Source: Chlorokybus atmophyticus
Taxonomy: Eukaryota; Streptophyta; Chlorokybophyceae; Chlorokybales; Chlorokybaceae
Length of the DNA: 64,000 bases
NCBI GenBank assembly: GCA_009103225.1
Contig: RHPI01002069.1
Coordinates: 1,729,601-1,793,600, forward strand
Direction of reading: 5' to 3'
In this document: positions 23,369 through 34,310 of the stretch, in pieces
How positions within the stretch are numbered: position 1 is the stretch's first letter
Layout: every line of letters begins with the position of its first letter
Translations under genes and position numbers: made by a program
The notes under the pieces: generated by a model
What the model was told of the DNA's origin: nothing
What the model saw: only the letters and a program-made list of their open reading frames with translations
The model's database searches: none

Positions 23369-26054
23369 CTAGAGCGGTGGGTCCCTAATTACCTGAGGCA
23401 CGAAGTCGTGCTGGACATACCTACTGAAGTAGTCGGCGTAAACCTCATACCTTGCAGTCATGCGGAAACCCCACTTGTCTTTGACTTGCTGACAGAGGTT
23501 GAGATCCATCTCCGCAACCATTAGCCCATCTCGACACCTGCCACACATTATTGAAACTCCAAACACTTGCAACTCAATGCAGTAGTTTCAGGGTTGACAC
23601 ACAACAACACCTGCTCAAGCTTGGCGTGCGCGATGCATCGGGAGCGGCAAAGTAGCTCGAGCCATAGAAATGACCAAAATCATTGTGTGCAGGCTTGCCA
23701 TCACCAGAGGTAAAGGCATTGGGGAAAGTCTCCGTGCCCACCCGGTTGATGGACCCGACAAAATAGCTGTTCGCAATAGCGGCGTTGCGGCCTTCAATTG
23801 CCCACATGGGCTCACTCAACGAGCCCACTGTGGCAGAGGGGTTGAAGACTATCTCTGCACCGTTCATGCCAAACACCTGCACATGAAGTCAGTATCAACA
23901 CTCGTGATCACTGCATCATTGTATCACGTGTGCCAGTGACAAAAGACACTTGATCATGCTGACACTATTGCTACATGCCTGCCAGTTCATGGGATGGTGT
24001 CGTCCATAGCAGATGTTGACAGCAATCTTGCCATAAGCGGTCTCAAAAACCGGGTGTCCAGTGTTGCCCTCCATATAGTATGTGCTCTCGTTGAAGTCAC
24101 CAACACGAGGGATGTGGTTCTTGCGATGCTTGCCAATAACATTACCTGCAGCAGCCCAAACGAATGTAGTGCTGTTGCTCTACGGCATTATGTCTGATAG
24201 CATAAACACAAAGTCATGTACCCAGCAACTGTAACTGTACCATTGTTGCCAACTATGACAGCAGTGTTCCAGATTGTTCCCCCGTGCGCCTCATCACGCT
24301 CAAGTATTGGACTCACAATCACCATATTGTGCTTGCGAGCAAGCTCCTGGCAGGGCAGCAGCACGCAGATTAAGAATGGCTCACAATTCACATAGACCAG
24401 ACACACAGGTCCTGTTCGTGTTCAATCAGATTGCTAAGCCTTGGCCTTTGTGGAATGCAGCATCACACCAAGTAGGTTGAGAGCAAGCCAACAAACGAGG
24501 TACCTCACCTGAATGAATATGGTGGACTCGCCCTTTTCTGCGCTTTCTGCAAACTCGCACCAGCTTCTTTCCCGCGTGCAGAACCCAAAAGGCATAGTCC
24601 AGGCCTCCTGCATGAGCCAGCACAGAGTTGTGAGCATCAAAAGTGGGGTTTAAACACTTCGCGTGCAATGCAGTCTACCTGCAAGCAGAGAACCTTGACG
24701 CCAGCAGCACCAGCTGCGTCAATGATGTCACGCACGCGAGCCATGATCGCACGCTTCTGCTCGGGAAATGGTGCTGTCGTTGGCAGGACGATCGCATTCT
24801 GCACCAGGCCAACCTGAGGTACACAACATTACCAAGTAGTTGGTGAATATATTCAAGGCCATGCTAGCAACAGCAGTTGCCCTCCCAAACTGTGTCTTGC
24901 AGAAGGCTGTATAATTCCGATATAGCTCAACATTTCAACCATTCACAAGCAGAAACTGTCAAGTGTTGGATGTGATTATTACCTTGACAATGCGTGGAGC
25001 ACGCATCTGCTCCGGAACAGCCACGAACCTGAAAGCCTTGCGCAAAGGAAGGAGCATAAGAAACCCTAAGACTTGTGTACAAAGTCTGGCTGACTTCCCA
25101 CCAATAGCATCTGTCACACACTCACCTGCAGGTCAAAATTGCCCTTGCTTGCCGCCACCAGGGCGCGGTCATCCACCTTTAGCTCAGCCACGGGCGACCC
25201 GTTGTTGAGGCCGAGCATGACACCACGCGCAGCCGCGAGCGCATCCGGCGGCAAGTGCGCCGCCAACAGCGCGTCCAGAGACTCGTGGCCGGCAAGCGTG
25301 GCGTCGGCATCCTTGTGCTTGTGCGAAGCCTGCACAGATAAATGAAACTTTGACACACGCTCACCATTCTACCTGCGATATATATAAGCTTACAAGGACA
25401 GTGGGTGGGGTACTGATTAGTGTGCGCAGAAGAGGATAGGTACTGTTTGTGTTGGTATGTTGGTGTGTTAGCTGTCGTGTTTGAGACGACAATCTGCACG
25501 CTCGACTACATGTGCGACCGCGATTGCTCGTGCCCCACCAACTTGATGAAAGAGAAGAGCACGTGCACAACTACTTACTCCAAGCAGTTCAAGTTGTGGC
25601 TTGGCCACTGACTGGTAACAGCAACGACCAAGGATGGAGGCTGTTTTCTGTGCAATTTATTAACATGTACTTGGTGAAGGGCTTGCTGTTAAAAGGGAGA
25701 ATATGTCAATTACAATCAATTGGCATTCCTGAAACAGCAGTTGAATGACATTCCACAACAACTGAAGCACGATGCGCAGACAATTTGTTTACTCACAACG
25801 TAATCAAGCAATGCACGTGCCTCGAGAAGCATGTGAACAAGGGACCGAACCAGCTGTGATGCATGCTGAAGTACTGATCTTTACTGTACCACTTCGTCAT
25901 GCAGTTCAGCAAGGTTGGCAGAAAAGCACGCGGAATCCTACCGATCCATCAGCCGGTTTGCAAATTGGTAGCAAAACCGAGAAGGTCATTTACAACCACG
26001 ACGACACAGTACCTCTGCGCCCCCGCCCTCGCCATTGACAACGTCGCCCGCCAT
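23369..26054 (-). CDS. PYD3: Beta-ureidopropionase (N-carbamoyl-beta-alanine amidase)
   Basis: Nine exons join to 413 aa: 26013-26054, 25126-25329, 24983-25036, 24679-24813, 24509-24607, 24241-24346, 23979-24145, 23611-23876, 23369-23537. The enzyme hydrolyses N-carbamoyl-beta-alanine to beta-alanine, CO2 and ammonia, the last step of reductive uracil breakdown, in the cytosol. It belongs to the nitrilase superfamily: the Glu-Lys-Cys triad is visible in the [16 protein letters not shown] and [10 protein letters not shown] motifs. [33 protein letters not shown] and [11 protein letters not shown] match plant PYD3 closely, and the length is as expected for that family. The start at 26054 encodes [11 protein letters not shown] and splices in phase over a 683-nt first intron. 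The intron after NWQ (donor at 23978-23977) begins with GC, an uncommon donor, but the junction is fixed by the conserved NW-FG-NGAEI alignment. Confidence 0.95.
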
Positions 26055-26164
26055 GCCGCCGCCCGCCGTCACGCCAGCACCAATTTTTGGGTTAGGGTGA
26101 GAATTTTTAGTTAGTGCTGAGTACGAACCAGCTCCACGGAAACCTGTAAGAAGAAACGGGTTCG

Positions 26165-27250
26165 TTCACGACTACCGTGACCAGAACTTTACGTATACTT
26201 GTTGACTCTTCTTGTTTGTTTTTCGCTTCGTATGCCGTCCTACAGCTAGTTCCGGATGTTTCGTTATTTGAAGTGTTTGAAAAGTCGCGCGGAGTTTTGT
26301 TTCTGCCGGCGAGTCAATGTAAGTTGAGCTGTTGGCGCGCGAGGCGCGCGGCCCTGCGGCGGCTGATTTCTGGCAATCCGTTAAACTGCTAGGGTATATT
26401 CACCTTATTTCGGAGTTGACCCTAAGTTTGTGAATGGTGAGCATGCAACGTTCGCCTATAATAAAATAAAGTGGAATTTACAGGGATAGTAGATCCCATT
26501 AAAAGCTATTTAACAAGCTACGGACCGGCTTGAACGACCATGTACTGCGCTTGTACCATATCATTGTTTGTATGTCAACTGACCATACCATTGGTACCCC
26601 TGATTTTCACAATGCTGGGATTGATAATAACTTCTGCAATACTTCACCAACTTGGGTGGCGTTGAGCGCTACGGAGTAATTTATTCTGTTGTAGAATTAG
26701 GTTTGCAAGTTTTTTATATTATACGGCTATACACCCCAAGTTAATCCACTTCAAGTGATCTACCCTATAAACTCCCCTACACAAGGTTATCTCCACGGTG
26801 GTATGATTGTTATATCCAGTCTGGGCCGCCCAAAAGTTGGTGGCGGCCACAAAAGTGATGTACAAGGTCACCACCGGTCTTAACCACAATAAATTAGCCA
26901 TCTTTTACCCTAGGAGCTGTCAAATAGCTTTGAGAGTAGTGTGTTACTTCCGAAGTTAGGGTCAACTCCGATTTTGCGGAAACCCCAAAACCACACCCTA
27001 CTTTGGCGCACCGTCCCATGATAGCAATACAAACACCGCCGTGTACATAAAATCCTCAACTTCAAGAACATAACTACACTGCCGCCGAGTAAGCAACGTA
27101 GCAAAGGTTACAGGCTGAAAACCTCAAAAAATCCCGAAGTTAGGTGAAGTTACCCTAGTGTGTTGTAATACATTTTACGTACGAGAGTGCTTCTGAATTG
27201 TTTTTTTGGTTTTTGAATACGTAAAGTTCTGGTCACTACGGTACTTGATC
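26165..27250. mobile_element. Non-coding element with inverted termini (MITE-like)
   Basis: The sequence accgtgaccagaactttacg (about 26174-26193) recurs inverted at about 27219-27243 with a three-base difference. Inner segments also pair: ctagggtatattcacc (26390) with the reverse of ggtgaagttaccctag (27144), and ggagttgaccctaa (26413) with the inverse of ttagggtcaactcc (26956). The ~1.07-kb interval has no long frame. This nested inverted structure suits a non-autonomous DNA transposon. It sits about 110 bp upstream of the PYD3 start codon, so it may carry or disrupt promoter elements. No clean target-site duplication was identified. Confidence 0.6.
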
Positions 27251-27952
27251 ACGACTTGCTGATCCGGTGTTCAATGTCACTCAGGAAGGACGACGTCACG
27301 TCAATCCGCCGAAAGCGTGACGCGGCTAGTGTGACTCAGCTATTCGCTGCGAACAATGGCTGCGTCGCTTTTTACGTGCCATGCATGTTTTGCTGGCCAA
27401 TCGATGCATGCCCTTGCCGCCAAGTTGCGTTGCCGAAATTATTGAGAGAAGGACGCTTGCTTGCCTGCCTTTAGTCGCACGTGGCGCACCGATGTGAGCC
27501 AGATGCGTGCTTCTTTTGTGCAAACTTTACAAACCAGACAGGCCCTAGGCCTAGAGATTGATGGAAGGGAGTTAACTTGCCTGTGTAGTGTAGTAAAGTG
27601 ACTCTACTGTCTTGCACGCAGTCAACACGTTGACAACATGACTGACGCAATGGCTGTCCCGGTTCAGCTGCTCAACAGGGACCCCGTAGAATGCATTGCA
27701 TCAGTGCAGGTAGCAGGGTACCAGGTACCGCAGATACTGTGCTTGCACCAATGGGAAACGCCGGTGGCCATGCTGTGCGTGCCATGTGTCACCTACCTTG
27801 TCAAGGACTGCCCAATATGAACTGATGATGCAAAGGCAAAGCAGTCCCATTGCAGTTGGTTTCTCAGTCTACTGTAAGAGAAAGGCCTGTGCGGAATGAC
27901 GTCGCTCGCTAGTCCTGCTGGAGTCCCCAGGCATAGATCAGTGGGGAGTGTT

Positions 27953-28018
27953 CACAGTAGGCTGCCAGCTAGCTACGCAGCGTTGCCGCGCTGCGTAGCT
28001 AGCTGGCAGCCTACTGTG
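27953..28018. repeat. Perfect inverted repeat, 30-bp arms
   Basis: Arms at 27953-27982 and 27989-28018 are exact reverse complements, separated by six bases. The stem begins cacagtaggctgccagc. It is the longest perfect hairpin in the window. It lies about 460 bp upstream of the bicupin start. Confidence 0.95.
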
Positions 28019-28476
28019 GCTACTGGAGAAAGTGACTGCCTCACAGTAACAGCAACATTCAAGTCAGATTGATGAAAAAGGTACGCATGGCATATAAGCA
28101 AAGTATGCAGTTCTAGCTCGAAAACTACACCGAACTCTCAGTGTAAGTTAAGCCAAGATACTGCCAGGTACCATGCATTGGGGAGAGAATAAGCCTTAGA
28201 ATCCATCCTTATTTCACGAGAGTTGCCCGGGCGACGTCGCCTCACTCCGAGCGAGGTGTATCAGTGTGAAAGGTCAGATTGAGTGTGAAAGGTCAAAGGT
28301 TTTAATCCCAACAGTATCAGAGTAGCGTAATCAGTACAGCAGCGAACCGCCCCCTTTACGAGGTAGTACAAAAACCCCCCAGCCTCCCTTCCACTTCACA
28401 GAACAAACAGCAGCCGCAGTAGTTGCTACACCCTCGTCTCACCTCTACCACCTCCTGCTCCTTCTCCTCCTCAGCC

Positions 28477-30164
28477 ATGGCGACCATGCGCGCCTCCCTC
28501 CTCGCCCTGGTCCTGGCCGTAGCTGTGGCCGCCGTTGCTGCGGAGAATGGCCCCGTCCGCCTGCAGAACTCCCGCTACTCGGAGGCGCTCGGGTCAAAGA
28601 CGCCGCACCCGAGATACTCTGGATCAGGAGGCATTGTCCGGACACTGGACCTGCCTGACGTATGTGTTGGTGTGGGGAGGTGTGGGTGAGGGGTCTCTCT
28701 CTCTGTGTGTGAGTGTGCGGGCATGCATGTGTGTATGTGTCATTTTGACTGTGACTGATGTGTATGTTCATGTGTGTCTCAGTTGGACAAGACCATGGTG
28801 AATGTGTGGAGGGTGACTCTGTACCCTAGTGGACTGATGCTTCCCACCTTCGTTCCCGGCGGCCGTGTTGCCATCCACATCATTTCAGGTGTGTGGTAAC
28901 TACATCTGCATTCATGCATGCAGTACGCATGTGCCAACAGATACCAACACACCCACATTGTTGTGCTTGACAGGCAGCGCCAGAGCCATGGTGACCGATG
29001 TGGTGGGTGTCCCCATGCCCATGCGCGACCTCGGCCCCTACGACTCCATCCTCATCGGCGCAGACCAGGTGTACTCACTCCTCAACATCGGCGAGGGCAA
29101 CCTCGAGGTCATCATCTACGTCATGTGAGTGTGTGTGTGTGTGTTTGAGAGGAAAAGAGAGTGAGGAAAACCACATACCCACATCATCTTTGTGTATGCC
29201 AGTCTGCGTGACCGCCTGTTCTACCCTATTCGCTTTGCTACACTCACCGGTGGCAAGAACTCCATCCTCGCTGCTTACTCCGACGTCGTCCAGCGCTCTG
29301 ATTTCAACGTCTCCAAGGCTCTCTACAACGAGGTGTGTGTGTTTGTGTATACGTGTCCATGTGTGTGACTTGGTCTCTGACTTGGTTGGCTCTCTCACTC
29401 AGGTCATTGGTGGTGCCACTGAGGATGATTATGTTACGCTCGCCAAGCCTGAGCTCTTGACAAGGAACCTATACCAGGAGCGTCCTGGCTTCCCTCTCAC
29501 CCCCTTCCCCAACATCTTCAACCACGATGGAGGTACTCATACACCCTCCATGTGTGTGTGTGTGCGTGGCTGATTGTATGTGATATTGCAGGTTTGCCTG
29601 CGGCTCAGATTATCCGTCTTCAGCCTGAGATCAACTCCAGCCAGTACATCGCTTTCACCTTGGAGCCAACCGCCATCGAATTGGCTGTCGGCAAGGGAGG
29701 ACCTGTGAGTGGTTGTTGACTGTGGTCTTGCACTCCCATGTTGTGTCGACACAACTTACCCTCACATGTGGACACCACCATGTTGTGTCACACAGGGCGC
29801 TGTGCTCATCCTGAACTACGTCAACAACGCCATGCGCTACGTGTACATCTCAGGTAGAAGAGTGGCACTATGTTGGTAATGTCACCCACATCCACTTGAC
29901 ACAGCAAGAGCGATGTGATGTGAACTTTGTATGTCTCACTGTTCAGAGGGACGCACTCGCGTTGAGTTCGCCACTCCGGACGGTTTCCCCAAGTTCCGCA
30001 AGACCCTGAAGAAGGGCGACATCGTGTTCATCCCTCCTGCGCACCCCGTCGTGTTTGTCGGCCCGTGCGACGAGAAGTACGAGCTCATCGCCTTCATCAC
30101 GCGGTTTCCTCCGACCACGTTCTCACTCTCTGGCGTGTGGAACCCAGCGGCTCAGGTACATATG

Positions 30165-30203
<39 letters not shown>

Positions 30204-30478
30204 GCAGAGAAGTTAAGAATGTAGTGCGTGTGCGTGTGCGTCACACAGAGAAGTTGAGATGGCGTGTGTGTATGTGTCATTGACAAGCCACTCAATCTTC
30301 ACTGTTGTGTGCTCCACAGGTCAAGAACATCTACAACTCTTTCGATCCTGCTCTGCTGGGTTCTGCTTTCCCCGGTGCGTCGCAGGAGGGCGTGGACACC
30401 TTCTTCAATGCGCAGGGCAGGTCGCTGTATCTGCCCAACCAGAACTGCCCCGAGCTGTTCAAGGGCGTATTCTTCTGA
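28477..30478 (+). CDS. Secreted bicupin, 11S-globulin/germin-like
   Basis: Nine exons join to 412 aa: 28477-28659, 28783-28888, 28974-29124, 29203-29332, 29403-29532, 29592-29704, 29796-29853, 29947-30155, 30320-30478. Residues 1-22 (hydrophobic Ala/Val/Leu run after MATMRAS) form a signal peptide. Two cupin barrels follow, seen in the first half as VPGGRVAIHIISG and in the second as LNYVNNAMRYVYIS, GDIVFIPPAHPVVFVGP and a C-terminal IYNSFDPALL segment, the layout of legumin-like seed globulins and related bicupins. The usual germin metal-binding histidines are not evident, so a storage or structural role in the secretory pathway or wall is inferred rather than oxalate oxidase activity. Codons are strongly C-ending compared with neighbours, which suggests high expression. 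Most introns carry TG repeats close to the donor. Confidence 0.85.
30167..30200. repeat. (TG)n microsatellite in bicupin intron 8
   Basis: About fifteen TG dinucleotides begin roughly a dozen bases after the donor at 30156. Related TG tracts follow the donors of several other introns in this gene. Confidence 0.9.
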
Positions 30479-31704
30479 ATATATACCCTTTTGTCTGGCC
30501 TTAGAGGCACTAGAGAGACCTCAGCAAACCCATTTGTTTGTTACATGAGAGTGGCCTTGTAGTTCCCGAATAGGTAGGCTCTGTTGCAGCTGCGCTCAAC
30601 TAGCAGTCAGGGCAGTTGAGTTGCACATGAAAAGTTCAATTTGCAGCCAATTCCATTATTATCTTTTGTGTCGCTCCAACGTACACTGCTGTGCGAGGCT
30701 CTGTTTGCGCTGATTGTGCATATTCGCGCAATATCATGACGCACACATGGTGTTTTGCAAACTACCTATACCACAGTCATCCACTGTCCATGTGGAAGCC
30801 AGTACAACACGTCAGAACTACGTCACTCCCTCCTCATTCTCCACAGGATAACTTCTACAACACCTTCAGCACCACAACTTGCCAGCAACAATGCCATGCA
30901 ATGGACAAGCTTGCCCATAAACCCAAACTGATGTGGCAGAGTATAACCAGACTTCTCTGCCAACCGGGATGGGGCACCGCTGCAGACGGTGCCACCGACG
31001 GCGGAAGAGGCCGCCGTGCTCGCTGGGGGGTTGTGAGCAGTATGGCCCGTTTGCGCAGGGTGTATGCGCTAGCGCTGCTGTAATTGCTGGTGGTTTGTGG
31101 TTGTTGTAGGCATGGTCGCTGCCCCAAACCCTTGGCAGTGCTCTCTGTAATGTAGGAGTTGCTTGTTTGAAGACAACGTCCATGTTGCTGTGCAGCAGAG
31201 CCAAGTTTACCAGCTTTGCTCTTGCCGAGCGTGCAACTTATACGCACCTACTGTAACATGACAACACGTGAATGAGCAGGGCACACCCTTGTCAATGCCA
31301 AGCAGCAACGAAAACCTCTAGGCGTTGGGAGCTCCTTGCAATCGCATCAGCTAGCTGGATTGATTGCACGTGTTTGCGACCCAGTACAATCTACCATTGA
31401 GTGTCAGCAAGACCGATTGACCGTGCCAAGTCTGAAGCGCTCAGTGACGCTATGGGCAAATGACATAGATCAAACTAACCTCTCATATGCAGTCTTGCAA
31501 TGCTGCCCCCCCCCCCCCCCCCCCCCCCCCCCNGGATCGAACACTCACACGATGCACGCTACTGCCATATCACTGGATGTGCCGAACGCATACGACATTG
31601 CACACAACATTTATCACTAACAAAACACGCGCTGCACATAAACAAGGTGTTTATGCGACGCAAACGCAAAGGAGGTTGCTACTGCTATGTGACCACTGCG
31701 AAGA
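30479..31704. other. Intergenic region between bicupin and RRS1
   Basis: It holds the bicupin 3' UTR, and the RRS1 3' UTR at its far end (the genes converge). A 130-codon frame at 30691-31083 (+) is not supported as a gene, though around 30838 a tccacag acceptor is followed by codons for DNFYNTF that resemble the start of the bicupin last exon. A poly-C run (31506-31532) ends at a single N (31533), probably an unresolved homopolymer. Confidence 0.55.
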
Positions 31705-33946
31705 TCAGCGCTTTCCTTTCGGTTTAGCTGCGCCCTGTTTTCTTTGCTCCTTCTTGGCAATACCCGCCTTGCCTTTATTCACACCCAGGGGGTTGGCTTT
31801 CCCCCCTTTGCCTTTGGCACCTTTCCCCGCAGGCTTTCCTGCTCCTCCTCCCGTTTTCTTGTTTGCCTTCGCTCGCCGTTGCTCCGACTCCACGTTGTAT
31901 GTTGACACGGCCTAAATTGCACAACTGGTGTCATGCGTGGTGCACACGATGACAACTACAGCCAATGCGAGTCACAATGTAGCTCATGGTCAACATTCAT
32001 ACCAGAAGCACAGGCCTGAGTGCGCGAGCACGTAAACTGATGCATGCCAACAGCAAAAGACATGTGCAAATTTCTTAAGCACATACATGCGGCTCTGTTG
32101 ACACACTTATCTGCAACGCATCACTTTACCTTGTTGATGTCAAGGATGTCCGAGCTGTTCTTGGCAAGCACCGAGTCCACAAAACTCAGCATGCGCTTGC
32201 TCTCTTCTCCTCGCGCCGTCCTCGGCTCCACAGTGGGCGCAAACTGTGCAGCAGGTATAGAGATGTCACAACTCAACAACTCACTTTGTTTATTCGCACA
32301 CACTCCTTGATAATCGCGAAATAGTGCTCGTCGCAAGCGCATAAAGCAATGCTCGAGTGCCACACAAGCGCACATGTGTGTTTAGCTGCAACAGATACCT
32401 TCCGCCTTTTGCCTTTTTGCGCCAAGTCTGGCCGCTCACCGGGCAGCTTCTTATCAAACTTGCCTCCGCTGGCTGTGGCGGAGGCGGCAATGGACGCCGC
32501 CTGCGCCAGCTGTCGCTTATCATGCTTTATCCTACCGGGCTCGGCTTTGGGCATGCCTCGCTCCACTGGGATGTGTGATGTCAAAGCGATAGTGCTGGCA
32601 AAGAGAAAGTCAGACAGTGTCAAAAGCACACTCTAATGTTGCACACCCACCTTGGAAGTGCTGATCTGCCATTGGCTTTTGCAGCAGCTTTGACATTGCC
32701 CAACTGCTGGGCTTGGTTCTTCGCCACTCGAGCTTTCTTGTCAACACGCATTTTTGAGAACGGATCTTCACCAGGAACTGCAATGAAAACATGAGTGAGC
32801 ACGCAGTCTGTGTTTGTGCAAGATGGTCAACCTTGCGTTCATACAGCTCTGCTTGACTGCTATTTGGTTATGTGAAGCAGCAGTAAAACTTGCTCAGTAC
32901 CATCAGAGGCTTTCGCTTCAATGTATGGAATTTCCTGTTCATCGTTGACCCGCTTGTAGCCGTATCGTCTCCTCCACTCTGCTGCCTTCTCATCGTACTC
33001 AAGTTTGCTCCGCTTCCGCTTCACTATACCTTTCTCCTTTGCAAAGCGCTCCCACCTGCACAAACCCCACAGCTAAGCATATAGTGCACCGTGCGCGTTA
33101 CTGTTGGCACACCATATGCTCATCTGTTAATGTGTGTACTTACTTGGTGGGAGGTTTGGGCCTTGGCAGAGGCTTATGTCTGGGAAGTGGAAACGTGGGA
33201 GCAGGCAGCTCGACCATGCGGCCTCCAACATCCACAGGCCGCGAAGGCAACGCGAACAGCTTAGCCACCAGAGTCTATTTGCAAAGACATGTATTATGAC
33301 CACTCGAATGGCCCTTACACAACCTAACGATGTGCATGCTTACTGCGTGCACACTACTACTGCTCACACGAACAGTGGCTCACCTGCAGGACAGAGCGGG
33401 CATGTGACAAGCATGCTGCTTCAACGTCCGACCTGTTACACGCAGTCCCACATCAACTATACGAGAATACACGTATGCAGTACATTTCCTTGCACAACAG
33501 CATGTGGAGCAAAGGACAATTGCTCTGGTTACCAGACATGATGTTTGACGACCAAGCATGAGAAAAGGGAGTTGCTATGCGCATGATGAACTTCTTCATG
33601 CCAATTGCCATTTTCGTGAGAAGCATTCCACTTTGCAATGTGAGGATAATCATGCTTGTGAAGAAGTGCTTACTTTGGGCCAAACAAGGCGGGGTCAAGG
33701 GGGCTTGGGTCAGACACCAGCAGGTTGCCGAGGTCAACCTCCAACGGACCCTCAAAAGCGCCTCTACAATCATACGCATCAAATGTCAAACAAACTGTCA
33801 GCAGCTTTCCCCAATTCCAACGCATGCACAAGATCAAACCCCTCTCACAGGCTACTGTGAGGCTTCGTCCCAAGCAACTCCTCCGTGGCTTTAAGCGGCG
33901 CAACGGCCGCACCACCCTCCCCGCCAACGCCTTCCATGTCTACCAT
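31705..33946 (-). CDS. RRS1: Ribosome biogenesis regulatory protein RRS1
   Basis: Nine exons join to 385 aa: 33856-33946, 33674-33761, 33384-33432, 33144-33274, 32901-33055, 32651-32777, 32399-32594, 32130-32243, 31705-31911. RRS1 works with RPF2 to bring the 5S RNP into the pre-60S ribosome in the nucleolus. Diagnostic motifs are [15 protein letters not shown] near the N-terminus, [41 protein letters not shown] and [19 protein letters not shown]. The C-terminus is a very basic Lys/Gly tail (KGAKGKGGK), likely nucleolar targeting. All phases agree; the least certain junction is the first, where the donor at 33855 and a tagag acceptor at 33762 give phase 1. A second Met at 33937 could also serve as the start. 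Divergent to CNOT9, 364 bp apart. Confidence 0.93.
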
Positions 33947-34027
33947 GTGTTTTCACGCCCAGTAGCACCCAGCTGACCCACAAAAAACACTCCGCCAGCC
34001 ACCACGCCGCTCACGAAGCCTCTACTC

Positions 34028-34058
<31 letters not shown>

Positions 34059-34310
34059 TACCAGCTGGATCAGTGATCTCGTTTGGCTGTTCGCTGAACA
34101 ACAGAAGCATGAGCCATAAAACTGAACATAAGTGAAGCCATGAACCCATGCGAGAGCTAAGCCAAGGTGTTCACTGCGTACTGTGAAACGTGTTCAATCG
34201 TGTTCAATCGTGTTCACTAGTAGCACTGAACCGTTGAATTAGGGCTTGGGCAGCGGCAGCAGCGGTGGGGGTGGTGGCGGCGGGAGGGGTGTGGGGTTGG
34301 TGGGCGGGCG
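33947..34310. promoter_or_regulatory. Putative bidirectional promoter, RRS1 / CNOT9
   Basis: The start codons of RRS1 (-) and CNOT9 (+) are 364 bp apart on opposite strands, so both promoters must lie here or overlap 5' UTRs. A (CCG)n run at about 34030-34058, a triple tgttcaatcg repeat near 34192-34216 and a GGC-rich tract before the CNOT9 ATG are visible. No TATA box was seen. Confidence 0.5.

Larger units (their letters stand above)
26055..28476. other. Intergenic region with mobile-element relic and hairpin
   Basis: This lies between the 5' ends of PYD3 (-) and the bicupin (+). It holds the inverted-terminus element at about 26165-27250 and the 30-bp-arm hairpin at 27953-28018. A 60-codon frame at 27638-27820 is not convincing as a gene. 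Roughly the last 150 bases must include the bicupin promoter and 5' UTR; no clear TATA box was seen. Confidence 0.6.

Noticed and set aside
24983-25028. PYD3 exon 3 starting at the cag acceptor at 25029
   Set aside because: That start breaks the phase with exon 2; the aag acceptor at 25037 gives [10 protein letters not shown] in frame.
27638-27820. 60-codon plus frame starting MTDAMAVPVQLLN
   Set aside because: Short, no motif, no exon partner found upstream or downstream.
31705-32640. Plus-strand frames opposite RRS1 (for example 32349-32636)
   Set aside because: The minus strand carries the conserved RRS1 exons with agreeing phases.
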